This document shows, in pieces, positions 1-9,060 of a stretch of DNA of 33,816 nucleotides. Under the pieces are notes generated by a model that saw nothing but the letters and a program-made list of their open reading frames with translations, did not search any database and was not told the DNA's origin. The position numbers were made by a program, and so were the translations under genes. The first letter of the stretch is position 1. Each line of letters begins with the position of its first letter. Source of the stretch: Flavobacteriaceae bacterium (lineage in GTDB: Bacteria > Bacteroidota > Bacteroidia > Flavobacteriales > Flavobacteriaceae); the NCBI GenBank assembly GCA_017851655.1, contig JAFMMH010000013.1:1-33816 (forward strand). The letters are read 5' to 3'.

Positions 1-528
1 ATGGATAATTATACTTTTGTAAAAAGCATTCAAGAATTTAAAAAAAGTGATTCTAAAAAAATTGGTTATCTCACTTATGATGGAGAACCACCTTCACTTA
101 TAGAAGGAAGAAAGCCAGCCTTAAATAAACTTACAGAAATCAGCTTAGAAAAAATGAACGCTACTGAAAAGCCTTTTTTCATGATGGTAGAAGGTTCGCA
201 AATAGATTGGGGTGGACACGCTAATGAAATGGATTATGTGCTGACAGAGTTTGTTGAATTCGACAAAACAATTAAAGCTGTTCTTGAATTTGCCAAAGCA
301 GACGGAAATACACTCGTTATTGTGACTGCAGACCACGAAACAGGAGGGCTTACGTTAGATGGAGGAAATATTTCTAAGGGGAAGGTCAGAGGAAGTTTTT
401 CTACCGAAGGACACTCCGCTGCAATGGTTCCTGTTTTTAGTTATGGACCAGGCTCAGAAATGTTTTCTGGAATATACGAAAACACAGCGATATTTGATAA
501 AATGCTAAAAGCTGTTCAAGCAGAGTAA
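1..528 (+). CDS. Alkaline phosphatase (PhoA family), C-terminal part; 5' end outside window
   Basis: This is the C-terminal 175 residues of a metal-dependent alkaline phosphatase, which hydrolyses phosphate monoesters, normally in the periplasm or outside the cell. Visible family motifs, numbered from the window start, are EGSQIDWGGH (E64, D69, H73), TADHETGG (D111, H112) and GHSAAMVPV (H138). These match the Mg/Zn ligands around Glu322, Asp327/His331, Asp369/His370 and His412 of E. coli PhoA. Full-length members have about 450 to 600 residues, so the catalytic Ser region and signal peptide must lie upstream. The ATG at position 1 is probably an internal Met. The stop codon directly abuts the stop of the convergent gene on the other strand. 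Confidence 0.9.
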   Translation: MDNYTFVKSIQEFKKSDSKKIGYLTYDGEPPSLIEGRKPALNKLTEISLEKMNATEKPFFMMVEGSQIDWGGHANEMDYVLTEFVEFDKTIKAVLEFAKADGNTLVIVTADHETGGLTLDGGNISKGKVRGSFSTEGHSAAMVPVFSYGPGSEMFSGIYENTAIFDKMLKAVQAE

Positions 529-1548
529 TTACTTTGTTCGGGCTTCTTCCAAAATTGTTTTTTCAAATTTAGAATCGTCCTCTAAAACTTCGTAAAAATC
601 TTTCATGAATTTGTACATGTTATCAAATTCTTTTGGATCTGAAAATTCGCTTTCGTAAGAAGCTACCATTTCCATTAACGAGGTCTTACTTTCAATAAAC
701 TGTGCTCTAACTTGATCAAAATACTTTTGGTCACGTTTAAATCCTCTATACTTTCGGTCTTGAACTGAATTTATTCCTAAAGTCGTATTTACAGTTGCAT
801 AACTTGGATTTACCCATCCTGTCATATCAAAATCATACGGAAGTGGGATGATTTCTTTATTGATATACAACAGTTTACCATTATGCTGATATGCTACAGA
901 AAAATCAGTATTCCCAAGTAAAAATTGAAAGAATGCATTTTGAACGGAAGTTAAATGTTGCATAGCCATAGGGTGAATAAAACGTTCCATAACTTTCCCC
1001 TCATGCCGTTCAGCAACACGCTTATCATCTTCTATTAGAAACCCTTTAAGTTGAAATACTTTATTATTTTTTCCCTTGGGTTCTGTAAATTCTATGTTTA
1101 CCCTCTTTGTTTTAAAATGAAAGGGAGAAACTCTTTCATAAATTTTATAAGCAATATATTCTTGTAAAATATTGTCGTTATTTTCGTTTTCAATCATACA
1201 CGGCAACACTAATTTCATTGATTTATTCCCATCAAAAATAGTTCCTGAGTATTCATTTTTTTTGATTTTCATTTTAACAGGCGGAAAATAACACTGATTT
1301 CTTCTAAAGTTTCCTCTTGCTCTTAGATTTACTTCAATTTCATTCCATTTACCTTCGTGTAGATAGGCCATTGCTGTTATAATAAAAGTAGAATCATCCG
1401 TATTTCTATTTAAATCCTTATTTGAATAGCCCAGTTTAATTTCCATAGGCGTCTGGTCCTCAAATAATTTATCAGATTTTTGAACATTTTGCCCCGTTAA
1501 CATTCCTGTCAATAACAAAATGAATATGGTTATCGTTTGCTTATTCAT
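529..1548 (-). CDS. Secreted CotH-like protein of unknown function
   Basis: A 339-residue protein beginning MNKQTITIFILLLTGMLTGQN, a clear Sec signal peptide. I chose this ATG over one 57 bases upstream because that extension would bury the signal peptide and run through a TATATTTG promoter element. The body contains a 'LRARGNFRR' segment, a 'KLVLPC' segment, a Gln-Glu-Tyr-Ile-Ala-Tyr-Lys helix, and 'LPYDFDMTGWVNP'. This order (a RGN strand, then the Lys-containing lobe, then a late Asp-rich YDFD loop) resembles CotH kinase-like secreted proteins of the Bacteroidota. That relation is inferred from pattern only. Substrate and role are unknown. It is convergent with the phosphatase with no intervening base. 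Confidence 0.7.
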   Translation of the reverse strand: MNKQTITIFILLLTGMLTGQNVQKSDKLFEDQTPMEIKLGYSNKDLNRNTDDSTFIITAMAYLHEGKWNEIEVNLRARGNFRRNQCYFPPVKMKIKKNEYSGTIFDGNKSMKLVLPCMIENENNDNILQEYIAYKIYERVSPFHFKTKRVNIEFTEPKGKNNKVFQLKGFLIEDDKRVAERHEGKVMERFIHPMAMQHLTSVQNAFFQFLLGNTDFSVAYQHNGKLLYINKEIIPLPYDFDMTGWVNPSYATVNTTLGINSVQDRKYRGFKRDQKYFDQVRAQFIESKTSLMEMVASYESEFSDPKEFDNMYKFMKDFYEVLEDDSKFEKTILEEARTK

Positions 1549-1569
1549 AATATAGTTAATAAATTCACT

Positions 1570-1577
1570 CAAATATA
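1570..1577 (-). promoter_or_regulatory. Bacteroidota -7 promoter element (TAnnTTTG)
   Basis: On the minus strand the sequence reads TATATTTG, an exact match to the Bacteroidota -7 consensus TAnnTTTG. It ends 21 bases before the ATG at 1548. A TTG lies 15 bases further upstream (complement of 1593-1595), a shorter spacer than the usual 17 to 23, so the -33 half is doubtful. Confidence 0.45.
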
Positions 1578-1598
1578 ATAAATAATACACACCAATCC

Positions 1599-2339
1599 AT
1601 GTCAAGATATCTGATCATAATTAATTTTCGAACAGTTATTACCCTTTTGCTCTCTGTGGGTGTAACATTTCTAGCCTACCAATTTAGGGTGGTGTATAAT
1701 ATTGATTTAACCTTGATGAGTATTGCGATTATATTCCCCTTAGTTTTTACTATTCGAGGCGCTTTTAGAAGGAGAGAAAAGGCTTTAGAGCATTTAAGTA
1801 GGTTTAGAGCAAGTTTAAAGACGGTAGAAAACTTTTTGAATCACTCCTCTCAACTAGATGCAAATGGAAAAGAAGAAGCCCTAGTAATTACAAGGAAAAT
1901 TAATGATGAATTGTACGATCATTTGACAACTACAAGTGAGGATACATCTGGTTTAGATGCATCAATCAATTCTATTTCAGCATTTATTGAAAATAAGAAC
2001 GAGTTTATCCCTAAAGGTTGTAAAGAAAAAATATTCCGTTTTCTAAAAGATGTTATTGAAAGCTCCGATAATTTAGTCGCCATACATGCGCACCGAACAC
2101 CTATCAGTCTGAAGGCGTATTGCTTGGTTTTCATCTATATCTTTCCCGTAATATACACCCCAACTATTATTAATAAAATTGGTGTTGACAACCCAAGCTG
2201 GCTTACCTTTTTCATCGTGATTCTCAGTGAATTTATTTTGATCTCACTATACAATATTCAGGATCAAATGGAATATCCTTTCGACGATGAAGGACTGGAT
2301 GATATTAAATTCAAACTATTTGATGTACATCGAAAATAA
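1599..2339 (+). CDS. Bestrophin-like multi-pass membrane protein
   Basis: A 246-residue membrane protein with two hydrophobic segments at the N terminus (about residues 11-30 and 35-53), a charged helical middle, and two more segments near residues 170-190 and 197-215. After the last one comes 'QDQMEYPFDDEGLDDIKF', which resembles the 'E-PFG-D-NDLPLD' signature that follows the last helix in bestrophin (UPF0187) anion channels. The early 'FTIRGAFRRREKALEHLSRFR' segment also sits where bestrophins have GFR-N-AYDRWWEAR. If the match holds it would be a homo-oligomeric anion channel of the inner membrane, but the sequence is diverged and the assignment is tentative. It is divergent from the CotH-like gene, with only 50 bases between the two starts. 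Confidence 0.55.
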   Translation: MSRYLIIINFRTVITLLLSVGVTFLAYQFRVVYNIDLTLMSIAIIFPLVFTIRGAFRRREKALEHLSRFRASLKTVENFLNHSSQLDANGKEEALVITRKINDELYDHLTTTSEDTSGLDASINSISAFIENKNEFIPKGCKEKIFRFLKDVIESSDNLVAIHAHRTPISLKAYCLVFIYIFPVIYTPTIINKIGVDNPSWLTFFIVILSEFILISLYNIQDQMEYPFDDEGLDDIKFKLFDVHRK

Positions 2340-2453
2340 TTTTGATTATCTTCAAAATTGTACCTTGTAGAAGAATAATACATTGATTTTCTTACAGATG
2401 AAACCTCAGGTATGATTTCATTTGAAATAAAATCTTCTACAAAATATTTTTCT

Positions 2454-4166
2454 ATGAAAAACCTTGTTTTCATTGCCTTTTTAGTTTTGAATATTGGATG
2501 TCAAACTAGTACTACTAAGGAGCAACTCGAATCAATAATTGATACCTATCACGCTCATAAAAAAACGAAGGATAACGATTTTCCATTGGGTGATTATAGG
2601 GAATCAAAATTTAAAAATAATGCTGCTTTTTGCGATTCTCTTCTGACCGAATTGAAGCAAATTGATACTTTGTCATTTGATGAAGAGGACAAAATATCTT
2701 ACACCCTTCTTAAGTTTGTACTGAATGAAACAGCAGTTAACTACCAATTCAAAACGCATTGGAATCCTATACTTTCTGACGCTGGATTTCACTCAAGTTT
2801 AACATACCAAGTCAGGCCGATCACAAGTAAAGGAGCTGCCCTTAATTATTTGAAAAAATTGAAGGCAATTCCAAACTATATCAAACAACAAACCCAACTC
2901 ATAAGAAAAGGGCTTGAGGCTGGGATGGGACAACCCCTAGTTATATTTAAAGGATATGAATCCACCTACCAACAACACATCACAAAAACTGCAGAAGAAA
3001 ATTTTTACTACAGTCCTTTTTTAAATCTTCCCAACATACTCTCACCTTCAGAGAAAGATTCTCTTCTTAAAGCAGCCAAAAAAGTAATGCTAGAAGATGT
3101 AATCCCTAGCTTTCAGTCGGTAAAAATATTTTTTGAAAAAGAATATTATCCAAATACACGAAAAACAATTGGGGTCTCTGAAACCCCAAATGGAAAAGCA
3201 TACTATCAAAGTCGAATTGATTATTACACCACACTTGAATTAAGTCCTGAACAAATTCACCAAAAAGGACTTGAGGAAGTAGGGCGTATTAAAGCAAAAA
3301 TGGAGGCTATAGTTAGAGAAGTCAACTTTAAAGGATCACTTAAAGAGTTCATTGAATTTCTAAGATCAGATCCTCAATTTTATGCTAAAACACCTGAAGA
3401 ACTTTTAAAGCACGCACGAAATATTGCAAAAAAACTTGACGAGCAATTACCTCGTTATTTTAAAACACTCCCAAGAAAACCCTATGGTGTAGCCCCTGTT
3501 CCTGATGCCATTGCGCCAAAATATACAGCAGGTCGTTATGTCGGCTCTTCATATGAAAGCACCAATCCAGGATACTATTGGGTTAATACCTATGACCTCC
3601 CGAGCAGACCTTTATATGCTATTCCATCACTCACAGCCCATGAAGCTGTTCCTGGCCACCATCTTCAAGGATCTTTGAACCAAGAGCTGCCAGAAACTAT
3701 TCCTCAATTTAGAAGAAATTTATACCTCTCTGCCTACGGAGAAGGATGGGGACTTTACTCCGAATTTCTAGCCAATGAAATGGAAATCTATACTTCACCC
3801 TATGAACATTTTGGAAAACTGACCTATGAAATGTGGCGTGCTTGTCGTCTAGTGGTTGATACAGGAATGCATGTCTTTGGATGGTCCCGAGAACAAGCTG
3901 TTGATTTTATGGCAGAAAATACAGCCCTATCTCTACATGAGGTGAATACTGAAATTGATCGATATATCTCTTGGCCAGGACAAGCATTGTCTTATAAAAT
4001 TGGTGAACTTAAGATTCGTGAGTTAAGGGCTTTAGCTGAAAAAGAATTGGGGAGTCAATTTGATATTCGTGAATTTCATGAACAGGTTCTTGAAAAAGGA
4101 ACGGTCACTCTCCCACTTTTAGAATGGAGAATATTAAACTTTATCAGTGTAAACAAGTCTAAGTAA
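2454..4166 (+). CDS. DUF885 family lipoprotein, putative metallopeptidase
   Basis: A 570-residue DUF885-family protein. The start chosen is the ATG giving MKNLVFIAFLVLNIGCQ, a lipoprotein signal peptide with lipobox LNIGC (Cys16); a longer frame would add 14 residues ahead of it. The family hallmark is intact: HEAVPGHHLQ (H396, E397, H402, H403), then EGWGLYSEFLANEM, then the conserved 'EIDRY...WPGQALSYKIGELKI' region and a 'LPLLEWRI' C terminus. Family members are thought to be zinc-dependent carboxypeptidases or dipeptidases acting outside the cytoplasm; the substrate here is unknown. It lies 163 bases upstream of the IorA/IorB hydroxylase genes on the same strand. No clear promoter is visible in either gap. 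Confidence 0.88.
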   Translation: MKNLVFIAFLVLNIGCQTSTTKEQLESIIDTYHAHKKTKDNDFPLGDYRESKFKNNAAFCDSLLTELKQIDTLSFDEEDKISYTLLKFVLNETAVNYQFKTHWNPILSDAGFHSSLTYQVRPITSKGAALNYLKKLKAIPNYIKQQTQLIRKGLEAGMGQPLVIFKGYESTYQQHITKTAEENFYYSPFLNLPNILSPSEKDSLLKAAKKVMLEDVIPSFQSVKIFFEKEYYPNTRKTIGVSETPNGKAYYQSRIDYYTTLELSPEQIHQKGLEEVGRIKAKMEAIVREVNFKGSLKEFIEFLRSDPQFYAKTPEELLKHARNIAKKLDEQLPRYFKTLPRKPYGVAPVPDAIAPKYTAGRYVGSSYESTNPGYYWVNTYDLPSRPLYAIPSLTAHEAVPGHHLQGSLNQELPETIPQFRRNLYLSAYGEGWGLYSEFLANEMEIYTSPYEHFGKLTYEMWRACRLVVDTGMHVFGWSREQAVDFMAENTALSLHEVNTEIDRYISWPGQALSYKIGELKIRELRALAEKELGSQFDIREFHEQVLEKGTVTLPLLEWRILNFISVNKSK

Positions 4167-4329
4167 ATGAGCTCTTTAAGAAAAGTTTAATATCTGATCT
4201 TAAATTCATTTTAATCTAATTCAATAATTGATATTAAAAGTTCCAAAGTTTAAATTCAATCATATAAATTTTTATATTTATTACAAAATTCTAACCATAG
4301 AATAGACTCAAAACCAAATAATTATACCC

Positions 4330-4785
4330 ATGGCACAATTTCAACTCAATATTAACGGCAAAATACGCGAGGTAAATGTTGACCCAACAACACCTATTCT
4401 TTGGGTACTTCGTGATCATTTAAAACTTGTAGGAACAAAATACGGTTGTGGAATTGCACAATGCGGTGCTTGTACTGTTCATCTGAACGGTATCGCTGTC
4501 CGTTCATGTCAGCTCCCAGTTTCCTCTGTGGGCAATAACAAATTAACCACTATAGAAGGCTTGTCAGAAAATGGAGATCATCCTGTTCAAAAAGCCTGGT
4601 TGGAACACGACGTACCGCAATGCGGATATTGTCAGTCTGGACAAATCATGAGTGCCTCCGCCCTACTAGAAGCCAACGCCAATCCTTCAGATGAAGAAAT
4701 TGAATCTGCAATGCATGGAAACATCTGTAGATGTGGAACTTATACTCGTATAAAAGCAGCGATTAAAACCGCTTCAAATTCTTAA
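4330..4785 (+). CDS. iorA: Xanthine-oxidase-family [2Fe-2S] subunit (IorA type)
   Basis: A 151-residue iron-sulfur subunit of a molybdenum hydroxylase, relaying electrons from the molybdenum centre through two [2Fe-2S] clusters. The plant-ferredoxin-like domain carries C40, C45, C48 and C60 (CGIAQCGAC...C). The helical domain carries C98, C101, C133 and C135 (CGYCQSG...CRC), the complete eight-Cys set. Length is normal for the family. It has no signal peptide of its own, so if the enzyme is exported it would travel folded with its Tat-tagged partner. The partner gene starts 10 bases downstream. A near-match TATATTTA at 4273-4280 is the best promoter candidate upstream but lacks the final G. 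Confidence 0.95.
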   Translation: MAQFQLNINGKIREVNVDPTTPILWVLRDHLKLVGTKYGCGIAQCGACTVHLNGIAVRSCQLPVSSVGNNKLTTIEGLSENGDHPVQKAWLEHDVPQCGYCQSGQIMSASALLEANANPSDEEIESAMHGNICRCGTYTRIKAAIKTASNS

Positions 4786-4795
4786 AAAATTAGTT

Positions 4796-7045
4796 ATGAA
4801 AACAATCAAAACAACAATCGGAAGACGCTCTTTTATAAAAAGAAGCACCCTTGCTGGAGGCGGAATAATGCTAAGCTTTAATTGGCTGACCTCATGTGAC
4901 ATGACACCAAATCAAGTAAAGGCCCTCCCTAAAGAATGGTTCAAAATCAATGGGTTTTTAAAGATTGGGGAAAATGGATTAGTAACCATTATGTCACCAA
5001 ATCCAGAAATTGGTCAAAATGTAAAAACATCCATGCCAATGCTTGTAGCAGAGGAACTGGATGTAAACTGGGATGATGTCATTGTAGAACAAGCACCCTT
5101 AAATACAAGTGTATTCACAAGACAATTGGCTGGTGGAAGTCAATCTATTCGTCAAGGGTGGAATAGTTTGCGTATGGCAGGAGCTACTGCTCGAGCAATG
5201 TTAATTCAAGCAGCTGCGAAGACTTGGGAGGTAGATGCAAGTGAAATTACAACAATTGAGGGTCAATTAATTCACGAAGCCACTGGAAAGAAATCAGGTT
5301 ATGGCCCAATGGCGTCTCTAGCATCTGAAATGGAAATCCCTGAAGAAGTCCCTTTAAAAGAAATTGCTGATTTTAAAATTATTGGAACCTCAAGAAACAA
5401 TGTAGACGGTCAGAAAATTGTCACAGGCCAACCTCTTTACGGCCTTGATTATTCTACAGATAATATGCTTATCGCGATGGTAGTCCATCCGCCCGCATTC
5501 GGCATGCAACTCAAGTCTGTTGATGACAGTCAGGCTGCTTCGATGCCAGGAATCAGAAAAGTATTTAGAATAAAAACTCATGAAGAAGGCTATAGTCTCG
5601 GTGCTTTTGACAATGATGCTTTCAATGAGGTCGCTGTTGTTGTTGGTAATTCTACCTGGGAAGTTATGAAAGCAAAAGAGGCTTTGAAAACCGAATGGGA
5701 ATTGGCTCCTGCTAAAAAAGAAGAACTGAGCTTTTTTGGAAGAACTGTTACCGTTGAGACTCCTGCCGGTTTGGAAAGCAGTAAAGATCATCGTCTTGTT
5801 TTTGATACAATGTCTAAGAAAAAAGGGAAAGTTGTCCGAAAAGACGGTGATCCTGAAACGATGTTCAGCAAAGCTGCTAAAATTATAGAACGAAGCTATA
5901 CCTGCCCATTTCTAGCACATAATACCATGGAGCCCATGAACTTTTTTGCAGATGTCACTTCCGAACGAGCCAATCTAGTTGGTCCAATCCAGACTCCTGA
6001 AATTATGGAAGGAAGTGTTGCTAAGCGACTCGGAATGGACAAAGAAAAAATTGACGTTCAAATGACCCGAATGGGGGGTGGTTTTGGAAGACGTCTTTAT
6101 GGGCACTTTATGACTGAGGCAGCAGTAATTTCGAAAGAAATGGGGCAACCTGTAAAACTGATCTACTCTAGAGAAGATGATATGACACAAGGAACTTATC
6201 GTCCTGCATATCATGCACTTTATAAAGCAGCACTGGATGAAAATAATAACCTTATCGCTTTTCATGTGAAAACAGGAGGAATCCCAGAAAGTCCTTTAGC
6301 CGCAAACCGATTTCCTGCAGGAGCAATTGATCATTACATGGCTGAAGAATGGACAGAAACTAGTAACATTACCGTTGGAGCTTTCAGAGCACCACGTTCA
6401 AACTTCATCGCAGGAGCAGAACAAGCTTTCCTTGACGAAGTAGCAGAAGCAATGGGGAAAGATCCTATAGATTTTAGATTAGAATTATTAGATCGTGCAG
6501 AAAAAAACCCTGTGGGTAAAAATAACGATTATGATGCTTCTCGATATGCAGGAGTTCTTGAGTTAGTCAAAGAAAAATCAAATTGGACTGGAACAAATAA
6601 AGAAATCTACAGAGGTACTGCCGCTTATTTTTGTCATAATTCCTATGTAGCTAATGTTTTAGATTTAGAAATGAAAAACGGCAATCCTGTTGTCAAAAAA
6701 GTGTATTGTGCTATTGATTGTGGGATCGTAGTTAATCCAGATGCTGCTGTGAATCTTGCAGAAGGTGGAGTAGTAGATGGGATTGGACATGCTATGTACA
6801 GTGCTATGACATTTAAAGACGGTGTCCCAGAACAAAATAATTTTGATAAATACAGACTTATTCGCCACGGGGAAGCACCTAAAGAAATTGAAGTGCATTT
6901 TGTAGATAATCAAATTGACCCAACTGGTCTTGGAGAACCTCCATTCCCTCCTATTATGGGAGCAATGGCAAACGCACTATACAAAGCAACAGGCGTAAGA
7001 CATTACAATCAACCCTTTATCACCGATAAACCATTAGCAGGGTAA
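4796..7045 (+). CDS. iorB: Molybdopterin-binding hydroxylase subunit (IorB type), Tat-exported, probable lipoprotein
   Basis: A 749-residue large subunit related to isoquinoline 1-oxidoreductase beta subunits and other xanthine-oxidase-family enzymes, which hydroxylate N-heterocycles or aldehydes using Moco. The N terminus has a twin-arginine motif RRSFIK (residues 10-15), a hydrophobic stretch, and then LTSC (Cys34), which fits a lipobox. Catalytic-domain landmarks include MGGGFGRR, 'GAFRAPRSN', and GLGEPPFPP with the expected base Glu714 near the C terminus. A cofactor kit (moeA to moaA, mocA, xdhC) follows. No cytochrome or FAD subunit is encoded nearby, so the electron acceptor is not identifiable. 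The substrate is unknown; the Ior name reflects family only. Confidence 0.92.
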   Translation: MKTIKTTIGRRSFIKRSTLAGGGIMLSFNWLTSCDMTPNQVKALPKEWFKINGFLKIGENGLVTIMSPNPEIGQNVKTSMPMLVAEELDVNWDDVIVEQAPLNTSVFTRQLAGGSQSIRQGWNSLRMAGATARAMLIQAAAKTWEVDASEITTIEGQLIHEATGKKSGYGPMASLASEMEIPEEVPLKEIADFKIIGTSRNNVDGQKIVTGQPLYGLDYSTDNMLIAMVVHPPAFGMQLKSVDDSQAASMPGIRKVFRIKTHEEGYSLGAFDNDAFNEVAVVVGNSTWEVMKAKEALKTEWELAPAKKEELSFFGRTVTVETPAGLESSKDHRLVFDTMSKKKGKVVRKDGDPETMFSKAAKIIERSYTCPFLAHNTMEPMNFFADVTSERANLVGPIQTPEIMEGSVAKRLGMDKEKIDVQMTRMGGGFGRRLYGHFMTEAAVISKEMGQPVKLIYSREDDMTQGTYRPAYHALYKAALDENNNLIAFHVKTGGIPESPLAANRFPAGAIDHYMAEEWTETSNITVGAFRAPRSNFIAGAEQAFLDEVAEAMGKDPIDFRLELLDRAEKNPVGKNNDYDASRYAGVLELVKEKSNWTGTNKEIYRGTAAYFCHNSYVANVLDLEMKNGNPVVKKVYCAIDCGIVVNPDAAVNLAEGGVVDGIGHAMYSAMTFKDGVPEQNNFDKYRLIRHGEAPKEIEVHFVDNQIDPTGLGEPPFPPIMGAMANALYKATGVRHYNQPFITDKPLAG

Positions 7046-7074
7046 ATTTAATTTTTTACCCTTGAATAATCCTG

Positions 7075-7114
7075 ACAGGAATTTACTTTAGTATAAATAG
7101 ATTCCTGTTTTATT
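7075..7114 (+). terminator. Possible intrinsic terminator or attenuator between iorB and moeA
   Basis: ACAGGAAT (7075-7082) pairs perfectly with ATTCCTGT (7101-7108), enclosing an 18-base loop that can pair further (TTTA with TAAA). It is followed at once by a T-rich run (TTTATTTATTT). It could lower read-through from the hydroxylase genes into moeA, whose ATG is at 7125. The stem is AT-containing and the loop long, so termination may be partial. Confidence 0.45.
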
Positions 7115-7124
7115 TATTTCATTA

Positions 7125-8315
7125 ATGATCGCAGTAGATGAAGCACTTAGTCTAGTTTTAAAAAACAGTTCCCCTTTAACAGAAACTGAAAAGCTTCCAA
7201 TTTCACAGTGTCTAAACAGAAACTTAGCGGAAGCCGTTGAAGCACCTATTGATTTACCAAGTTTTAGACAGTCTTCAATGGATGGTTATGCGCTATGCAT
7301 TCACGATTCAAATGATTATTTAATCAAAGGAGAGGTCAAAGCAGGAGATGAAACAAATCCAACTTTACTTCCTGGTGAATGTGTTCGAATTTTTACTGGA
7401 GCTGCAGTTCCTGATACAGCAAATGCTGTGATCATGCAAGAAAAAACAATTCGTGAAAAATCTATCCTCAGAGTAGAAACACCCATAACTAAAGAACAGA
7501 ACATTAGAGCAATAGGTTCACAAGTTAAAAAAAGTAGTTTCCCGCTTGAAAAGGGGCAAATACTTCAAGCCTCTGGCTTGGCTTTTTTACAAAGCTTGGG
7601 AATTAAAGAAGTAGAAGTATACAGAGCTCCCAAAGTAACCCTGATTTTAACAGGAAATGAATTAATCCAACCAAACGAAAAACTCACACGAGGTAAAATT
7701 TTTGAAAGTAATAGCGTATTACTTGAAACTGCTTTGCGTCAACAAGGGGTTGAAACCCAGCTTATTTCTTTTGCAGAAGATACCTTAGAAGCAACGATTA
7801 ATGTGCTCAAAAATGCTTTTTTAACTGCTGATATTATTTTAATCTCTGGTGGAATTTCAGTAGGGGATTATGATTTTGTAAAGCAAGCCCTAGATAATTT
7901 AGATGTAGAGGAAATTTTTTATAAGGTCCGTCAGCGTCCCGGAAAACCGTTGTTTTTTGGGAAAAAAGACAACCGCTTCGTCTTTGCCCTTCCCGGTAAT
8001 CCAGCCTCTACGCTGAGTTGCTTTTATGTCTACTTTCTTCCTCTACTTGCAAGATTAAAAGGGGGTCAGAGTGAGGGATTAATTCGTGTATCAATTCCAT
8101 TAACTCATGATTTCATTTCCGATGAACCAAGAGCATTATTTTTAAAAGCAAGTATTCAAAATAAATCAGTTACCGTATTGGATAGACAACATTCTTCCAT
8201 GCTTATAAGCTTCGCAAAAGCAAATGCACTTGTCTATATCCCAGAACATGGAGTCTCACTAAAAAGAGGAGCCCTTGTTGAGGTATTAATTTTACCCAAT
8301 ACGATTTTGACCTAA
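7125..8315 (+). CDS. moeA: Molybdopterin molybdotransferase MoeA
   Basis: A 396-residue MoeA, which inserts molybdate into adenylylated molybdopterin, the last common step of Moco synthesis, in the cytoplasm. Family features in order: 'SFRQSSMDGYAL' near residue 50, 'IFTGAAVPDTANAV', TGNEL, the MoCF/MogA-like fold motif SGGISVGDYDFV, and LPGNPAST, followed by the C-terminal beta domain. Length is typical. It follows iorB after 79 bases holding a hairpin and opens the run of Moco genes. The next gene begins 9 bases after its stop, so transcription is probably shared through to moaA. Confidence 0.95.
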   Translation: MIAVDEALSLVLKNSSPLTETEKLPISQCLNRNLAEAVEAPIDLPSFRQSSMDGYALCIHDSNDYLIKGEVKAGDETNPTLLPGECVRIFTGAAVPDTANAVIMQEKTIREKSILRVETPITKEQNIRAIGSQVKKSSFPLEKGQILQASGLAFLQSLGIKEVEVYRAPKVTLILTGNELIQPNEKLTRGKIFESNSVLLETALRQQGVETQLISFAEDTLEATINVLKNAFLTADIILISGGISVGDYDFVKQALDNLDVEEIFYKVRQRPGKPLFFGKKDNRFVFALPGNPASTLSCFYVYFLPLLARLKGGQSEGLIRVSIPLTHDFISDEPRALFLKASIQNKSVTVLDRQHSSMLISFAKANALVYIPEHGVSLKRGALVEVLILPNTILT

Positions 8316-8324
8316 GCAAAACTC

Positions 8325-9059
8325 ATGGACTTTGAATCTTCATTATTTTATGTGCTAATTCCTTTTGTGGCATTCTTATATTCTAGTGTTGGACATGGAG
8401 GTGCTAGTGGATACTTGGCTTTAATGGCTGTGTTTTCCTTTCCTAGCGAAACGATGAAATACACAGCATTATTACTCAATTTATTTGTTGCCGGGATTGC
8501 GTTTTACCACTATTATAAAGCAGGATATTTCAATAAAAAACTGTTTTTATATTTTGCATTGGGCTCTGTTCCTGCTGCTTTTATTGGCGGTCTATGGTCT
8601 TTAGATCCATGGCTTTATAAAAAAATATTAGGTGGTATTTTATTTTTTGCAATCGTTAGGATGCTTTTTAATAAGCAAAAAAGTAGCCATCAAATAAAAG
8701 AAATCCCGCTTTTAGTAGCTCTATCTGTAGGAGCAAGCATAGGACTAATTTCTGGACTCATAGGCATAGGTGGCGGTATCATCCTCACCCCATTAATCTT
8801 ATTGTTTCATTGGGGCAATATAAAAGAAGCTGCAGCAGTTTCTGCTTTATTTATTTGGGTGAATTCACTCGCTGGACTCTTAGGGCAATTTAGTAGTGGA
8901 TTTACCCCAACTATAGATACTGTTGTTTTGGTTTTTCTAGCGTTAATTGGAGGCCTTTTTGGGAGCTACCTTGGAAGTCAGAAATGGAATAACAGACTGC
9001 TAGAATATTTTTTAGTTTTAGTATTGACCTCAGCAGGAATTAAGCTTATCTTGTTTTAA
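8325..9059 (+). CDS. TauE/SafE family membrane transporter
   Basis: A 244-residue polytopic protein with about eight hydrophobic segments. It has the two related halves typical of TauE/SafE transporters: the N-terminal half carries 'SVGHGGASGYLALMA' and the second carries 'GLIGIGGGIILTPLI'. The family moves sulfite, sulfoacetate or other small anions across the inner membrane. It is inserted between moeA (9 bases before) and moaD (1 base after), so it is almost certainly co-transcribed with Moco synthesis genes. No ModABC molybdate importer is visible in the window. A role in oxyanion or sulfur-anion handling for the cofactor is an inference from position only. Confidence 0.9.
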   Translation: MDFESSLFYVLIPFVAFLYSSVGHGGASGYLALMAVFSFPSETMKYTALLLNLFVAGIAFYHYYKAGYFNKKLFLYFALGSVPAAFIGGLWSLDPWLYKKILGGILFFAIVRMLFNKQKSSHQIKEIPLLVALSVGASIGLISGLIGIGGGIILTPLILLFHWGNIKEAAAVSALFIWVNSLAGLLGQFSSGFTPTIDTVVLVFLALIGGLFGSYLGSQKWNNRLLEYFLVLVLTSAGIKLILF

Positions 9060-9060
9060 T

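Noticed and set aside
4273-4280. TATATTTA as the iorA promoter
   Set aside because: It lacks the final G of TAnnTTTG, lies 49 bases from the start and has no TTG upstream; too weak to list as a feature.
5390-5791. 133-codon open frame antisense to iorB
   Set aside because: It lies fully inside the well-supported large subunit gene, its translation has no recognisable motif, and it is a composition shadow.
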